A DNA stretch of 64,000 nt from Pseudomonas sp. NCCP-436 (GCF_019656335.1 NZ_BPLZ01000003.1:1-64000), one strand, 5' to 3'; counted from the stretch's first letter, positions 1 to 10,666 are shown. Program-made: numbers and translations. Notes: generated by a model not told the origin, from the letters alone.

Positions 1-172
1 TCCGCTTGACCTTGGTGTAAGGCTTGATCCAGTCGATGCGCTTGCCTTGTTCGCGCCAGAAGCCTTCGGGGTTGACCACCGACTGCTGATACATGGCCTT
101 ATAGGTGGCCTCGTCGGTCAGGGTCGTGGCAGCCACCTCGGGGCGCACGGGATACAGGGACGCAGCACTCAT
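1..172 (-). CDS. acsA: Acetyl-CoA synthetase, N-terminal fragment
   Basis: Only the first 57 codons lie in the window; the gene runs off the left edge. The encoded start [15 protein letters not shown] and the following [18 protein letters not shown] match the N-terminal region of bacterial AMP-forming acetyl-CoA synthetases, which make acetyl-CoA from acetate, ATP and CoA. The ATG at 172 follows a GGAGAGG ribosome site. Position next to an itaconate cluster whose end products are acetyl-CoA and pyruvate matches the arrangement I recall in P. aeruginosa. A strong inverted repeat lies 72-101 bases upstream of the start. Confidence 0.9.
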   Translation of the reverse strand, partial: MSAASLYPVRPEVAATTLTDEATYKAMYQQSVVNPEGFWREQGKRIDWIKPYTKVKR

Positions 173-198
173 CGGGGAACCTCTCCAGTAGTTGTTTT

Positions 199-204
199 TC
201 TATA
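199..204 (-). promoter_or_regulatory. Possible -10 element of acsA
   Basis: On the minus strand TATAGA lies 27 bases upstream of the acsA start. No good -35 sits 17 bases further up (the stretch is G-rich), as expected for an activator-dependent promoter. Weak evidence by itself. Confidence 0.35.
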
Positions 205-243
205 CTGCCTTTTGTATCCCCCACCCCCTACCGAAGCCATTCG

Positions 244-273
244 ACCATGGTCTTACCAGACTAAGACCATGGT
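244..273. promoter_or_regulatory. Perfect 12-bp inverted repeat upstream of acsA
   Basis: ACCATGGTCTTA (244-255) and TAAGACCATGGT (262-273) are exact inverted copies separated by six bases (CCAGAC). There is no T-run next to it, so it reads as an operator and not a terminator. It sits upstream of the weak acsA promoter, where an activator would bind. acsA in Pseudomonas is known to be controlled by the MxtR/ErdR two-component system, so an ErdR site is a reasonable inference; I do not know the ErdR consensus well enough to confirm it. Confidence 0.6.
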
Positions 274-390
274 ATTTGCGCCATCCATGCATGACAAAAA
301 TGCAGCCCAAAGAGGCGAAATCTGCCTCAGGCAACCTGCCTTTTCAGCCGTCAAAGCGCCCTGATACGTCGTCCTTCTACATCCCATACA

Positions 391-426
391 AGAGAATGCC
401 CCCATCGACTGATGGAGGCATTCTCT
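391..426 (-). terminator. Hairpin downstream of the itaconate operon
   Basis: AGAGAATGCC and GGCATTCTCT form a stem extended by CCATC/GATGG with one mismatch, closed by a four-base loop. It lies 63 bases past the stop of the TRAP binding protein gene and ahead of acsA. The T-run is short in either orientation (TCTCTTT on plus, CTTGT on minus), so it may be a moderate terminator that insulates the operon from acsA. Confidence 0.55.
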
Positions 427-488
427 TTACACCACGCCCACCGCCAGCTTCCATTCAGGATGCTTCGGCTGGCGTGCTGTCTGGCCAA

Positions 489-2381
<1,893 letters not shown>

Positions 2382-2382
<1 letters not shown>

Positions 2383-3584
2383 CACACGGCCCCCTGTTGA
2401 TGCAGGCGCTGAATGTCACCGGCGTCGTAGCCCAGTTCCGCAAGCAGCGTATCAGTGTGCTGCCCCAGCGCCGGAATGGCGTCCATGCGCGGCTCGAAGG
2501 TGTTGTTGCGCCCTGGCGGCAGCAGCGCCGGCAGGCGTCCACTCGGGCTGTCAATCTCGCGCCAGCGCTGGCGCGCCTGCAGTTGCGGATGAGCCCAGAC
2601 GCCGGCCATGTCGTTGACCTGGGCATTGGCGATCTGCGCCAGTTCCAGACGTTCGATCACCTGCGCCGTGCTCATGCGCGAGAAGGCGTCGACGATCAGC
2701 GCGCGCAGTTCACTGCGGTTAGCCGAGCGCTTGAAATTGGCGGAGAAACGCTCGTCGTCGGCCAGTTCCGGCTGCTCCAGCACCTTGGCGCAGAACGCCT
2801 GCCATTCGCGCTCGTTCTGCAGGCCGAGCATCACCGTGCCGCCGTCACCGGCGGGGAACGGGCCGTAGGGATAGATGGTGGCGTGCGCCGCCCCGGCACG
2901 TGCTGGCGGCGTGGCACCCTTGTAGGCGTAGTACAGCGGGTAGCCCATCCACTCCACCAGGCTTTCCAGCATCGACACGTCGACACGACTGCCGACACCG
3001 GTCTTGCCGCGCAGCATCAGCGCCGACAGCACACCGGTGTAGGCGTACATGCCGGCGGCGATATCGGCGATGGAACAGCCGGCCTTGGCCATCTCGTCTT
3101 CGCCCGGTCCGCCGGTAACGGAGAGGAAGCCGCCCTCGCTCTGGATCAGCAGGTCGTAGGCCTTCTTCTGCTCGTAGGGGCCGCCCTCGCCGTAGCCGGA
3201 AATGTCGCAGACGATCAGTTGCGGGAAGCGCTCGTGCAGCGCTTCGAACGACAGCCCCATGCGCGCGGCGGCGCCCGGTGCCAGGTTCTGCACCAGCACG
3301 TCGGCCTTGGCCAGCAGGCTGCCGAGTACCTGCATCGCATCGTCCTGCTTGAGGTCGAGGGTCAGGCTTTCCTTGGAGCGGTTGGTCCAGACGAAGTGCG
3401 AGGCCAGGCCGTCGACGCGCTCGTCATAGCCACGGGCAAAATCGCCGCTGCCGGGACGCTCGACCTTGATCACCCGCGCACCGAGATCGGCGAGCTGGCG
3501 GGTGCAGAACGGCGCGGCGATGGCGTGTTCCAGGCTGACCACGGTGATGCCGTCCAGTGGCCGGATTTGTTGTGCATTGTTCAT
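2382..3584 (-). CDS. ict: CaiB/BaiF family III CoA-transferase, probable itaconate CoA-transferase
   Basis: 400 residues, the usual size for class III CoA-transferases. LDGITVVSLEHAIAAPFCTRQLADLG is the family's N-terminal signature; AYDLLIQSEGG holds the Asp that forms the aspartyl-CoA thioester; GSRVDVSMLES is also typical. By context it moves CoA (probably from succinyl-CoA) to itaconate, the first step of the pathway. It is separated from the upstream PrpD gene by 14 bases and overlaps ccl downstream, so all are co-transcribed. Confidence 0.85.
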
Positions 3585-3598
3585 ATCCGCGTCCTCGG

Positions 3599-4951
3599 TC
3601 AGGCCAGCTGGCTCAGGTCATCGGTCTCGCGCAAACGCCAGACCCTTTCGATCAGCACACCCGCCTCGTCGCTGCTGCGCTTGCCGGCAAAAGCCAGCAG
3701 GCGGCGGAACTTGTCCTCCAGCTCGGCGCGGCTGAGGCTGTTGCCCGGGTCGCCCTTGGGCTCGTCGATGGCGCCACGCAGGGTACGACCGTCGGTGGTA
3801 ATCACCTCAACGCGCCCCAGCCAGCGCGCCGGATAGGCGCCGTCGACCTCGGGATCGAGGCGCATGCTGACCTTGTCGCGGAAGGCGGCTACATCGGCAT
3901 CGGTCAGCGCCAGGTTCTCGAACTCGGTGAGCTGGGCCTTGCCATGCACGGCGATCAGGCCGAGCACGGTGCCCATGGAGAACTTGGCCTGATGCACGGT
4001 CTGCGGCACCACCACGCGGCCGAGCACGTCGATTGCGCCCTGGTGCACGTGAGTGATCACCTGGGCGATATCGTTGTGACGCAGGCCCTCGCGCCACATC
4101 AGGTCGAGCAGCGCATCGGCGGCCGGATGGGTGTGGCGGCAGGAGGCGTGGAACTTGAACGAGGTTTCCACCAGCGCCCAGCGGCTGCCGAGACGGTCGG
4201 ACAGCGCGGCCGGATTGGCGTCGCTGGACATGCCCGCAGCCATGCCCTGCTCGCCTTCGAGAATGTTCTGCGCGCCGGTCAGGCCCTGCTCGGTGAAGTA
4301 CGCCGCAAGCAGGCCGTCGGCCGCCGCCTTGGCGGTGTGCAGCTGCTTGGAATCAGCGGCGTCACGCAGGAACTCCCACAGACCGGCGGCCTGGGTGCCG
4401 GCGTTGCCAAGCAGGTGGATGAACTGCTGCTGGTCGAAATCCAGCAGCTTGCCCACGGCCACCGCAGCGGCCAGCGTGCCCACCGTCGCCGTGGTGTGGA
4501 AGATGCGGTAATGGGATCGCCCCAAAAACTCGCCAATGCGTATGCCCGCCTCGTAGCCGGCGACCGAGGCCAGCAGCAGCTCGCGGCCGGACTTGCCGAG
4601 ATCCTGCGCGGCCGCCAGTGCCGCCGGGAATACCACGGTGGCCGGGTGCAGCACCGAGCTGTTGTGCAGGTCGTCCTGTTCCACCAGGTGCGAAGAAGCG
4701 CCGTTGACCAGCGCGGCGAAGTACGCCGAGGTACCGCGACCGTTGACCAGGATGCGCGCCGGACCATCGGCCGGGCCCATCTTCTGTGCGTAGGCCTCGA
4801 ACAGCGGGATCGGCCGCGCGCCCTCGCTGGCCAGGGCCGAGCCCAGCCAGTCGAGGAACAGGTCTTCGGTGCGATCCAGTACGTGGGCCGGCAGATCGTC
4901 GTAACGCAGCTCGGCGAGGAAGGCCGCGAGTTTCTGGGTATCCGTGCTCAT
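3599..4951 (-). CDS. MmgE/PrpD family protein
   Basis: 450 residues matching the MmgE/PrpD fold, whose members include 2-methylcitrate dehydratase and cis-aconitate decarboxylase. Recognisable pieces are DLFLDWLGSALASEGARPI, the VEQDDLHNSSVLHPATVVFPAALA motif and KFHASCRHTHPAADALLDL. A PrpD-type gene is part of the itaconate cluster in P. aeruginosa as I remember it, but the three-step itaconate route does not need it; it could feed the pathway by dehydrating or decarboxylating a related acid. ATG at 4951; 10 bases after the dehydrogenase gene. Confidence 0.82.
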   Translation of the reverse strand: MSTDTQKLAAFLAELRYDDLPAHVLDRTEDLFLDWLGSALASEGARPIPLFEAYAQKMGPADGPARILVNGRGTSAYFAALVNGASSHLVEQDDLHNSSVLHPATVVFPAALAAAQDLGKSGRELLLASVAGYEAGIRIGEFLGRSHYRIFHTTATVGTLAAAVAVGKLLDFDQQQFIHLLGNAGTQAAGLWEFLRDAADSKQLHTAKAAADGLLAAYFTEQGLTGAQNILEGEQGMAAGMSSDANPAALSDRLGSRWALVETSFKFHASCRHTHPAADALLDLMWREGLRHNDIAQVITHVHQGAIDVLGRVVVPQTVHQAKFSMGTVLGLIAVHGKAQLTEFENLALTDADVAAFRDKVSMRLDPEVDGAYPARWLGRVEVITTDGRTLRGAIDEPKGDPGNSLSRAELEDKFRRLLAFAGKRSSDEAGVLIERVWRLRETDDLSQLA

Positions 4952-4961
4952 GACAGGCTCC

Positions 4962-6125
4962 TCAGAACGAACGCGGCAGCTCGAGCAGGTGCTCGGCCAC
5001 GTACGACAGGATCAGGTTGGTGGAGATCGGCGCCACCTGGTACAGACGGGTCTCGCGGAACTTGCGCTCGACGTCGTATTCGTTGGCGAAGCCGAAACCG
5101 CCGTGGGTCTGCAGGCAGGCGTTGGCCGCTTCCCAGGAAGCCTTGGCCGCCAGGTACTTGGCCATGTTGGCTGCGGCACCGGCATTACGCCCGGCGTCGT
5201 ATTCCTCGCAGGCACGCCAGCGCATCAGGTCCGCCGCTTCCAGCTCGATATGGGCTTCGGCGATGGGGAACTGCACACCCTGGTTCTGGCCGATCGGGCG
5301 ACCGAACACCACGCGGTCGCGGGCGTACTGGGCGGATTTTTCGGTGAACCAGCGGCCGTCGCCGATGCACTCGGCGGCGATCAGGGTCCGTTCGGCGTTG
5401 AGGCCGTCGAGGATGTAGCGAAAGCCCTTGCCCTCTTCACCGATCAGGCTGCTGGCGGGGATTTCCAGGTTGTCGAAGAACAGCTCGTTGGTCTCGTGGT
5501 TGACCATGTTGGCGATCGGCTGCACGGTCAGGCCGTTGCCGATGGCTTCACGCAGGTCGACCAGGAAGATCGACATGCCGTCGGCCTTGCGCTGCACTTC
5601 GGCCAGCGGCGTGGTGCGCGCCAGCAGGATCATCAGGTCGGAATGCTGGATACGCGAGATCCACACCTTCTGGCCGTTGATGACGTACTTGTCGCCCTTC
5701 CTGACCGCAGTGGTCTTGATCTTGGTGGTGTCGGTGCCGGTGGTCGGCTCGGTCACCCCCATCGACTGCAGGCGCAGCTCGCCGTTGGCCAGCTTCGGCA
5801 GGTAGTAGCGCTTCTGCTCCTCGCTGCCGTTACGCAGCAGGGTGAACATGTTGTACATCTGGCCGTGGATGGTGCCGGAGTTGCCGCCACAGTGGTTGAC
5901 CTCCTCGAGGATCACCGAGGCTTCGGCCAGGCCCAGGCCCGAACCGCCGTACTCTTCCGGGATCATCGCCGAGAGCCAACCGGCTTCGGTCATGGCCTTG
6001 ACGAACTCTTCCGGGAAGCCCTTCTCTTCGTCGATCTTGCGCCAGTACTCGGCAGGAAATTCGGCACACAGGGCGCGCACGCCTTCGCGGATGGCATTGA
6101 GTTCTTCGTTGTTGTTGTAGTTCAT
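4962..6125 (-). CDS. Acyl-CoA dehydrogenase family protein
   Basis: 387 residues from the ATG at 6125 (GAGG eight bases ahead; an earlier in-frame ATG at 6143 lacks support). FAD and substrate motifs are present: GVTEPTTGTDTTKIKT, INGQKVWIS, and ARDRVVFGRPIGQNQGVQF. The catalytic Glu of medium-chain enzymes (in YEGT) is absent: the matching site reads LYQVAPIS. A Glu at position 245 in GLNAERTLIAAE sits where isovaleryl-CoA dehydrogenase carries its base, pointing to short branched substrates. In an itaconate operon this suggests methylsuccinyl-CoA or a similar C5-CoA, which is inference. Confidence 0.85.
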   Translation of the reverse strand: MNYNNNEELNAIREGVRALCAEFPAEYWRKIDEEKGFPEEFVKAMTEAGWLSAMIPEEYGGSGLGLAEASVILEEVNHCGGNSGTIHGQMYNMFTLLRNGSEEQKRYYLPKLANGELRLQSMGVTEPTTGTDTTKIKTTAVRKGDKYVINGQKVWISRIQHSDLMILLARTTPLAEVQRKADGMSIFLVDLREAIGNGLTVQPIANMVNHETNELFFDNLEIPASSLIGEEGKGFRYILDGLNAERTLIAAECIGDGRWFTEKSAQYARDRVVFGRPIGQNQGVQFPIAEAHIELEAADLMRWRACEEYDAGRNAGAAANMAKYLAAKASWEAANACLQTHGGFGFANEYDVERKFRETRLYQVAPISTNLILSYVAEHLLELPRSF

Positions 6126-6199
6126 CACAGGTCCTCGGTAAGTCATGGCCAGGATGCTCTCCAGGGCGCTGCCCCGGTTCGGCTCCGGCTCACTTGTAA

Positions 6200-7027
6200 T
6201 CAGTCGAATTGCACTTTCGCACGTTGTGCCAGGCCGGCCTCGTTGCCGACCCACAGCTCGGCGCAACCCTCGCCGGCGATGCGCCCGCCCACCTCGAACG
6301 GATTCGGCGCAATCAACGGGCGCAGCCCGCGGAAAGCGAAGCGGCGCAGGCGCGCCTGCGGGTTGGCGCGGCAGAAGGCGCCCAGGTTCAGGGTGGCCAT
6401 CAGCGGGCCATGCACCACCAGGCCCGGGTACCCTTCGCTATCGGTGACGTAGGGCCAGTCGTAATGGATGCGATGGCCGTTGAAGGTCACCGCGCTGTAG
6501 CGGAACAGCATGGTGCTGCTCGGGGTCACCGCCTCGCGCCAGTCCCCGGCGGTCATCGGCTCGCCGCTGCCGGCCTTGGGCGGTGTGGGTTCGCGGTAGA
6601 CGATGTCCTGCTCCTCGCGGATGGCCAGTTGACCGTCCTGCAGGTAGTCGTGCTGCACGGTGACAAACAGCAGCGCACCGGTACGGCCGCGCTTTTCCTC
6701 GATGTGCTTGATAGTGGAGACGCGGCAGGCTTCAGCGCCCACGCGCAGCGCCGTGAAGAACTCCAGACGGCCGCCGGCCCACATGCGGTTGCGGTCGTCT
6801 GCCGGCGGCAGGAAGCCGCCACGCGCCGGGTGGCCGTCCTCGCCCAGACCGCTTTCAGCCACCGGCTCCTGGAAGAACGCCCAGTGCCACAGTGGCGGCA
6901 GCGCCTCGCCATGAGCCGGGGTAGCTTCACCGAGGGTAGCGGCAATGCGCTTGACCAGATTGCGACTGATCTGGTCGTGGATCTCTTCGCTACGACCGAT
7001 CCAGGCGGAAAAGGCAGAATCACTCAT
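6200..7027 (-). CDS. ich: Itaconyl-CoA/mesaconyl-C4-CoA hydratase, MaoC-type
   Basis: 275 residues with a FAS1-like dehydratase N-terminal half (WAGGRLEFF, EEKRGRTGALLFVTVQHDY) and a C-terminal hot-dog half containing HRIHYDWPYVTDSEGYPGLV, in which Asp and the following His form the hydratase-2 dyad. Enzymes of this layout hydrate itaconyl-CoA to citramalyl-CoA. The start at 7027 has only a weak GGAA upstream; a longer reading from 7078 would add residues with no family support. It is the first gene of the leftward operon and faces the LysR regulator. Confidence 0.83.
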   Translation of the reverse strand: MSDSAFSAWIGRSEEIHDQISRNLVKRIAATLGEATPAHGEALPPLWHWAFFQEPVAESGLGEDGHPARGGFLPPADDRNRMWAGGRLEFFTALRVGAEACRVSTIKHIEEKRGRTGALLFVTVQHDYLQDGQLAIREEQDIVYREPTPPKAGSGEPMTAGDWREAVTPSSTMLFRYSAVTFNGHRIHYDWPYVTDSEGYPGLVVHGPLMATLNLGAFCRANPQARLRRFAFRGLRPLIAPNPFEVGGRIAGEGCAELWVGNEAGLAQRAKVQFD

Positions 7028-7111
7028 AAGGCAGTTCCAACTCGGTTTTTGTGTGAGCCGAGGATGCAACCGCAGCACGCGTTCAGAGAATCTGCATTTA
7101 TTTAATCCAGC

Positions 7112-7128
7112 GTTCGGATATTCTGAAC
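7112..7128. promoter_or_regulatory. Candidate LysR operator between ich and its regulator
   Basis: GTTC-N9-GAAC, which contains the T-N11-A pattern used by LysR proteins, lies midway between the divergent genes. A second GTTCAGAGAATCTG sequence at 7081-7094 looks like an additional half site 31 bases away. Placement fits autoregulation plus activation of the ich operon; the assignment is by position and pattern only. Confidence 0.5.
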
Positions 7129-7184
7129 ACCAATACTGTTATCGAAGCCCTATCAGGGCAGCATGAGAACCTGCGAGGACTGCC

Positions 7185-8072
7185 ATGCATTTCGATCTGC
7201 CCGATCTGCGCCTGTTTATCCATATCGCCGAGTCGCCCAGCCTGACTCAGGGCGCGCGCAAGGCGTTCCTCTCGCCCGCGGCGGCAAGTGCACGGATCAA
7301 AGCCCTGGAGAGCCAGCTCGGCAGCCGCCTGCTCTACCGCGACAGCCGGGGCGTCGAGCTGACACCTGCCGGGCAGCGGCTACTGCAGCATGCGCGGCTG
7401 ATCATGCGTCAGGTCGACTACCTCAAAAGCGAGTTCACCGAGTACGGCACCGACGCTGCCGGCCATATCCGGATTTTCGCCAACACCACGGCGGTAACCG
7501 AATTCCTCCCGGAAGTGCTGGCCGGCTTTCTTGCCGACCGTCCCGGTGTAACCGTCGACCTGCAGGAAAAGCTCAGCCGCGACATCGTCCGTGGCGTACT
7601 CGATGGTGCCGCCGACCTGGGCATCATTGCCGGCCCGGTACAGGCGCCTGGCCTGCAGGTGCTGCATTTCAGCACCGACCGTCTGGTGCTGGCGGTACCG
7701 CTGGGCCACGCCCTGGCGCAACGGCAGTCGGTGAGTTTCCACGACACCCTGGCCTACCAGCACATCGGCCTGCACGAAGGCAGCACGCTGCTGAGCTTCC
7801 TGCGCGAAAAGGTGGAGAAGCTCGGCGGCAATCTGGCCCTGCGTATCCAGGTATCTAGCTTCGAGGCGATCTGCCGGATGATCGAGGGCGGCGTCGGCAT
7901 CGGCATCATTCCCGAGTCGGCAGCACGCCGCCACAGCCGTACCATGCAGCTGGCGATACTGCAGCTCGATGAAGCCTGGGCGGTACGCGAGCGCAGCATG
8001 CTGGTGCGCGAGCTGGATGCCTTGCCAGGGAGCGTGCGGGCGCTGATCGACCGGCTGAATCAGGGCGTCTAG
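7185..8072 (+). CDS. ripR: LysR-family regulator of the itaconate operon
   Basis: 295 residues. The N-terminal winged helix reads LRLFIHIAESPSLTQGARKAF then SPAAASARIKALESQLGSRLL, followed by a periplasmic-binding-fold effector domain (about residues 90-290). GAGGA precedes the ATG. It is divergent from ich with 157 bases between, the usual arrangement for a LysR activator and its target, and corresponds to the position of the regulator (RipR) of the itaconate cluster in related pseudomonads. Effector probably itaconate or its CoA ester, by inference. Confidence 0.85.
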   Translation: MHFDLPDLRLFIHIAESPSLTQGARKAFLSPAAASARIKALESQLGSRLLYRDSRGVELTPAGQRLLQHARLIMRQVDYLKSEFTEYGTDAAGHIRIFANTTAVTEFLPEVLAGFLADRPGVTVDLQEKLSRDIVRGVLDGAADLGIIAGPVQAPGLQVLHFSTDRLVLAVPLGHALAQRQSVSFHDTLAYQHIGLHEGSTLLSFLREKVEKLGGNLALRIQVSSFEAICRMIEGGVGIGIIPESAARRHSRTMQLAILQLDEAWAVRERSMLVRELDALPGSVRALIDRLNQGV

Positions 8073-8105
8073 GGCGGCCCGGCGAGAAATCGGGAGACAA
8101 AAAAA

Positions 8106-8125
8106 GGGCGACCAATTGGTCGCCC
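8106..8125 (-). terminator. Perfect 20-base palindrome with flanking A-run
   Basis: GGGCGACC-AATT-GGTCGCCC follows seven A residues. Read on the minus strand it is a stem followed by a T-run, i.e. an intrinsic terminator for leftward transcripts; on plus it lacks the T-run but follows the regulator gene closely and may still end it. No leftward gene immediately upstream is known, so its client is unclear. Confidence 0.6.
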
Positions 8126-8306
8126 GCCCATTCAATGCATTCCCAGAGAGGAATGCGGAAACGCTTGCACCCATATCACGCAGGATGATCGGGACGTGCC
8201 CAGTGTCGCTGCACCTGCACAACCTGCCTATTGCACCAAGGTCGTAGGGCAGCGCACGCAGCGCGGGCCATAATCCTCCGGCGACATTCACGGCCCCGGA
8301 GACGCC

Positions 8307-8861
8307 ATGACCCCCGAGCATCTGGCCCTGTTGCAGCAGGCGCCCGCCAGCACTCATGCCGATGACACCTGGGCCAGGCTGTGCTGCGAGCAGGCCCTGC
8401 TGGCAATAGAGGACGGCTGTTACGCAGTCGGCGCCCTGCTGGTGGATGAGGCGGGCGAGTTACTGTGCAGCGGGCGCAACCAGGTGTTCGCCTCGACCTA
8501 CGCCAGCGCCGCCCACGCCGAGATGCAGGTGCTCGATCAGCTCGAAACCGGGCATGCACAGGTCGACCGTCGCGGTCTGACGCTCTACGTCAGCCTCGAA
8601 CCCTGCCTGATGTGCTACGGCCGAATCCTGCTGGCCGGCATCACCCGCGTACGCTATCTGGCACGCGACCGCGACGGCGGCTTCGCTCTGCGTCACGGCC
8701 GCCTGCCAGCGGCCTGGGCCAATCTGGCTTCGGGCCTTACCGTGGTGCAGGCCGAGGCCGATACCTACTGGCTCGACCTGGCCGAGCGGATGATCGACCG
8801 CCTGCAGGATCGCAGGACCATGCGCGAGCGCGTGGTCGCGGCCTGGCGCGGAGGCCGCTGA
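8307..8861 (+). CDS. Nucleoside/nucleobase deaminase, CDA superfamily
   Basis: 184 residues with the zinc deaminase signature: His70-Ala-Glu72 and Cys100-Leu-Met-Cys103 (PCLMC). VGALLVDEAGELL matches the core strand of the family. It resembles TadA and guanine deaminase but the residues around the site (HAEMQVL) and the C-terminal extension to 184 residues differ from the essential tRNA enzyme TadA, so substrate is not assigned. GGAG precedes the ATG. It converges with phhR, with four bases between them. Confidence 0.8.
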   Translation: MTPEHLALLQQAPASTHADDTWARLCCEQALLAIEDGCYAVGALLVDEAGELLCSGRNQVFASTYASAAHAEMQVLDQLETGHAQVDRRGLTLYVSLEPCLMCYGRILLAGITRVRYLARDRDGGFALRHGRLPAAWANLASGLTVVQAEADTYWLDLAERMIDRLQDRRTMRERVVAAWRGGR

Positions 8862-8865
8862 GGAC

Positions 8866-10419
8866 CTACTCCTTGCCCAGGCCGTGCTGTCGCAGCTTGT
8901 TGGCGATGGTGGTGTGGGAAACACCGAGCCGCTTGCCCAGCTGGCGACTGCTCGGGTGATCGCGAAACAGCCGCTCCAGCACCGCCTTCTCGAAGCGCCC
9001 GAGGATATCGTCGAGACTGCCTTCTACCGAAAACTCGCCCAACGGCTGCGGCGCGCCGTAGTCCGGCAGGCGGATGTGCTCCGGTCGAACCACACCGCCA
9101 TCGCACAGTGAAACGGCCTGGAACAGCACGTTCTCCAGTTGCCGCACGTTGCCCGGCCAGTGGTACTGCGTCATGCGTTCAAAGGCCTGCGGCGCCAGCT
9201 TCGGCAAGGCACAACCGATCTGCCGGCTGGCCGAATCGAGAAAGTGCTCCACCAGCGGTGCCAGGCCGTCAAGACATTCGCGCAGCGGGGGAATGTGCAG
9301 GCTCAGCACGTTGAGGCGGTGATACAGATCCTGACGGAACTCGCCACGGGCACACAGCTCAGACAGGTCAACCTGGGTTGCGCAGATCACCCGCACATCC
9401 AGATAGACCTCTTCATCGCTACCCACCCGGCGAAAGCAGCCGTCCTGCAAAAAACGCAACAGCTTGGCCTGCATACGCGGGCTCATTTCGCCCACACCAT
9501 CAAGGAACAGGGTGCCGCCGGCGGTCAACTCCAGCAGGCCGAGCTTACCTTCCGGACGTGCTCCCTCGAAGGCTCCCGGGCCATAGCCGAACAGCTCGGT
9601 CTCGGCCATGGATTCCGGTAATCCGGCACAGTTGAGCGCCATGAACGGCGACGGCCCGCGCGGGCTGGCCAAGTGACAGGCTCGCGCCAGCAACTCCTTG
9701 CCGGTGCCAGTCTCGCCCTCGATCAGCAGCGGCGCATCCAGCGGCGCCATGCGCCGCGCCTCGCGAACTACGGCCGCCATCACCTTCGAACTCTGGAAAA
9801 TCGAGTCGAAGCCGCGCAGTTCATGCTTGCGCACGTTGTAAATGCGCTCGCCGACCTGGTCGGCGCGATGCAGGGTAAGCACCGCGCCGGCCAGCGCCTC
9901 ACTCTCGTCGTGCTCGGACTGTAGCGGAGCAATGTCGGCAAGGAACACATCACCCTTGACCTTGACTCGCAAACCATTGATCCGCGCCTTGTTGGCGCGC
10001 ACCAGCTCCGGCAGATCGAAATCCTCGGCATAGCGTGCCAGCGGAATACCCGGCACCTCATCCACACGAACGCCAAGAAGCTGAGCCGCCCTGCGGTTGG
10101 CGGCGACGATGGAGCCGCCCATGTCGATCGACAGCACCGGAAAATCCAGCGCCCCCAGCAGAGCATTGAGTTCCAGATGACGGCGCTCACTGGGCATCAG
10201 CCCCACACGCTTTACGCCAAAGACCCCGGCAATGCCCTCAAGCTTCGGCCGCAGGGCCTGAAACTGCAGATTGATCAGATTCGGACAGTGCAGATAGATG
10301 GCATTGCCATGCTCTCCCCCAACTTCGCCACGGGCTACGTTGATGCCGTAGTCCACCAGCAGTTCGAGGATGTCGCGCAGGATACCGACGCGGTTCTGGC
10401 AGTGGATCTTGATACGCAT
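8866..10419 (-). CDS. phhR: Transcriptional regulator PhhR, TyrR family
   Basis: 517 residues: ACT domain (about 1-70), PAS domain (about 78-140), AAA+ domain with Walker A GETGTGKE at 235-242 and Walker B TLFLDGVGEM near 303-312, and a C-terminal helix-turn-helix (QLGKRLGVSHTTIANKL). The loop that contacts sigma-54 reads GAFEGA (282-287), not GAFTGA. PhhR controls phenylalanine and tyrosine catabolism and here is divergent from phhA. The start MRIKIHCQNRVGILRDI is the TyrR-family start; a longer frame to 10536 is unsupported. The Shine-Dalgarno sequence is weak. Confidence 0.93.
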   Translation of the reverse strand: MRIKIHCQNRVGILRDILELLVDYGINVARGEVGGEHGNAIYLHCPNLINLQFQALRPKLEGIAGVFGVKRVGLMPSERRHLELNALLGALDFPVLSIDMGGSIVAANRRAAQLLGVRVDEVPGIPLARYAEDFDLPELVRANKARINGLRVKVKGDVFLADIAPLQSEHDESEALAGAVLTLHRADQVGERIYNVRKHELRGFDSIFQSSKVMAAVVREARRMAPLDAPLLIEGETGTGKELLARACHLASPRGPSPFMALNCAGLPESMAETELFGYGPGAFEGARPEGKLGLLELTAGGTLFLDGVGEMSPRMQAKLLRFLQDGCFRRVGSDEEVYLDVRVICATQVDLSELCARGEFRQDLYHRLNVLSLHIPPLRECLDGLAPLVEHFLDSASRQIGCALPKLAPQAFERMTQYHWPGNVRQLENVLFQAVSLCDGGVVRPEHIRLPDYGAPQPLGEFSVEGSLDDILGRFEKAVLERLFRDHPSSRQLGKRLGVSHTTIANKLRQHGLGKE

Positions 10420-10546
10420 AACGGGGCTCGCACGGCTGGAGAGTGACGCCTGCACCGGACAATCGGCGGACGCGGCGATTTTTCCGTCAAGAATATGTGA
10501 CAGCTTTGGATTCCAGCAAGCTGATGGATTCACCAAAGGCAGAAAT

Positions 10547-10564
10547 CGTAAGCCTGGCTTTACA
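10547..10564 (+). promoter_or_regulatory. PhhR (TyrR-type) box upstream of phhA
   Basis: CGTAAG-CCTGGC-TTTACA fits the TyrR/PhhR consensus TGTAAA-N6-TTTACA with exact six-base spacing. Its right half coincides with a possible -35 (TTTACA at 10559) that is followed after 18 bases by TTATAG at 10583. It lies 103-120 bases upstream of the phhA start. Confidence 0.7.
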
Positions 10565-10666
10565 GATTTGCCGTCTCTTTCCTTATAGCTCGGCTGATTC
10601 AGGGCACACAGGAATGGTTCGCTGGCGCCATGCTCAGTGACAGCACAAGAACAACAGGAGTCGGCG

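Noticed and set aside
2397-6452. Long plus-strand open frames (2397-3836, 3557-5347, 4944-6452) over the itaconate operon
   Set aside because: They mirror high-GC coding on the minus strand, carry low-complexity His/Arg/Gln-rich products and no ribosome sites.
10507-10524. Sigma-54 promoter in front of phhA (TTGGAT ... CAAGC; also TGGC ... TTGC near 10555)
   Set aside because: The first keeps the GG-N10-GC spacing but has poor flanks, and the second has 12 bases in place of 10.
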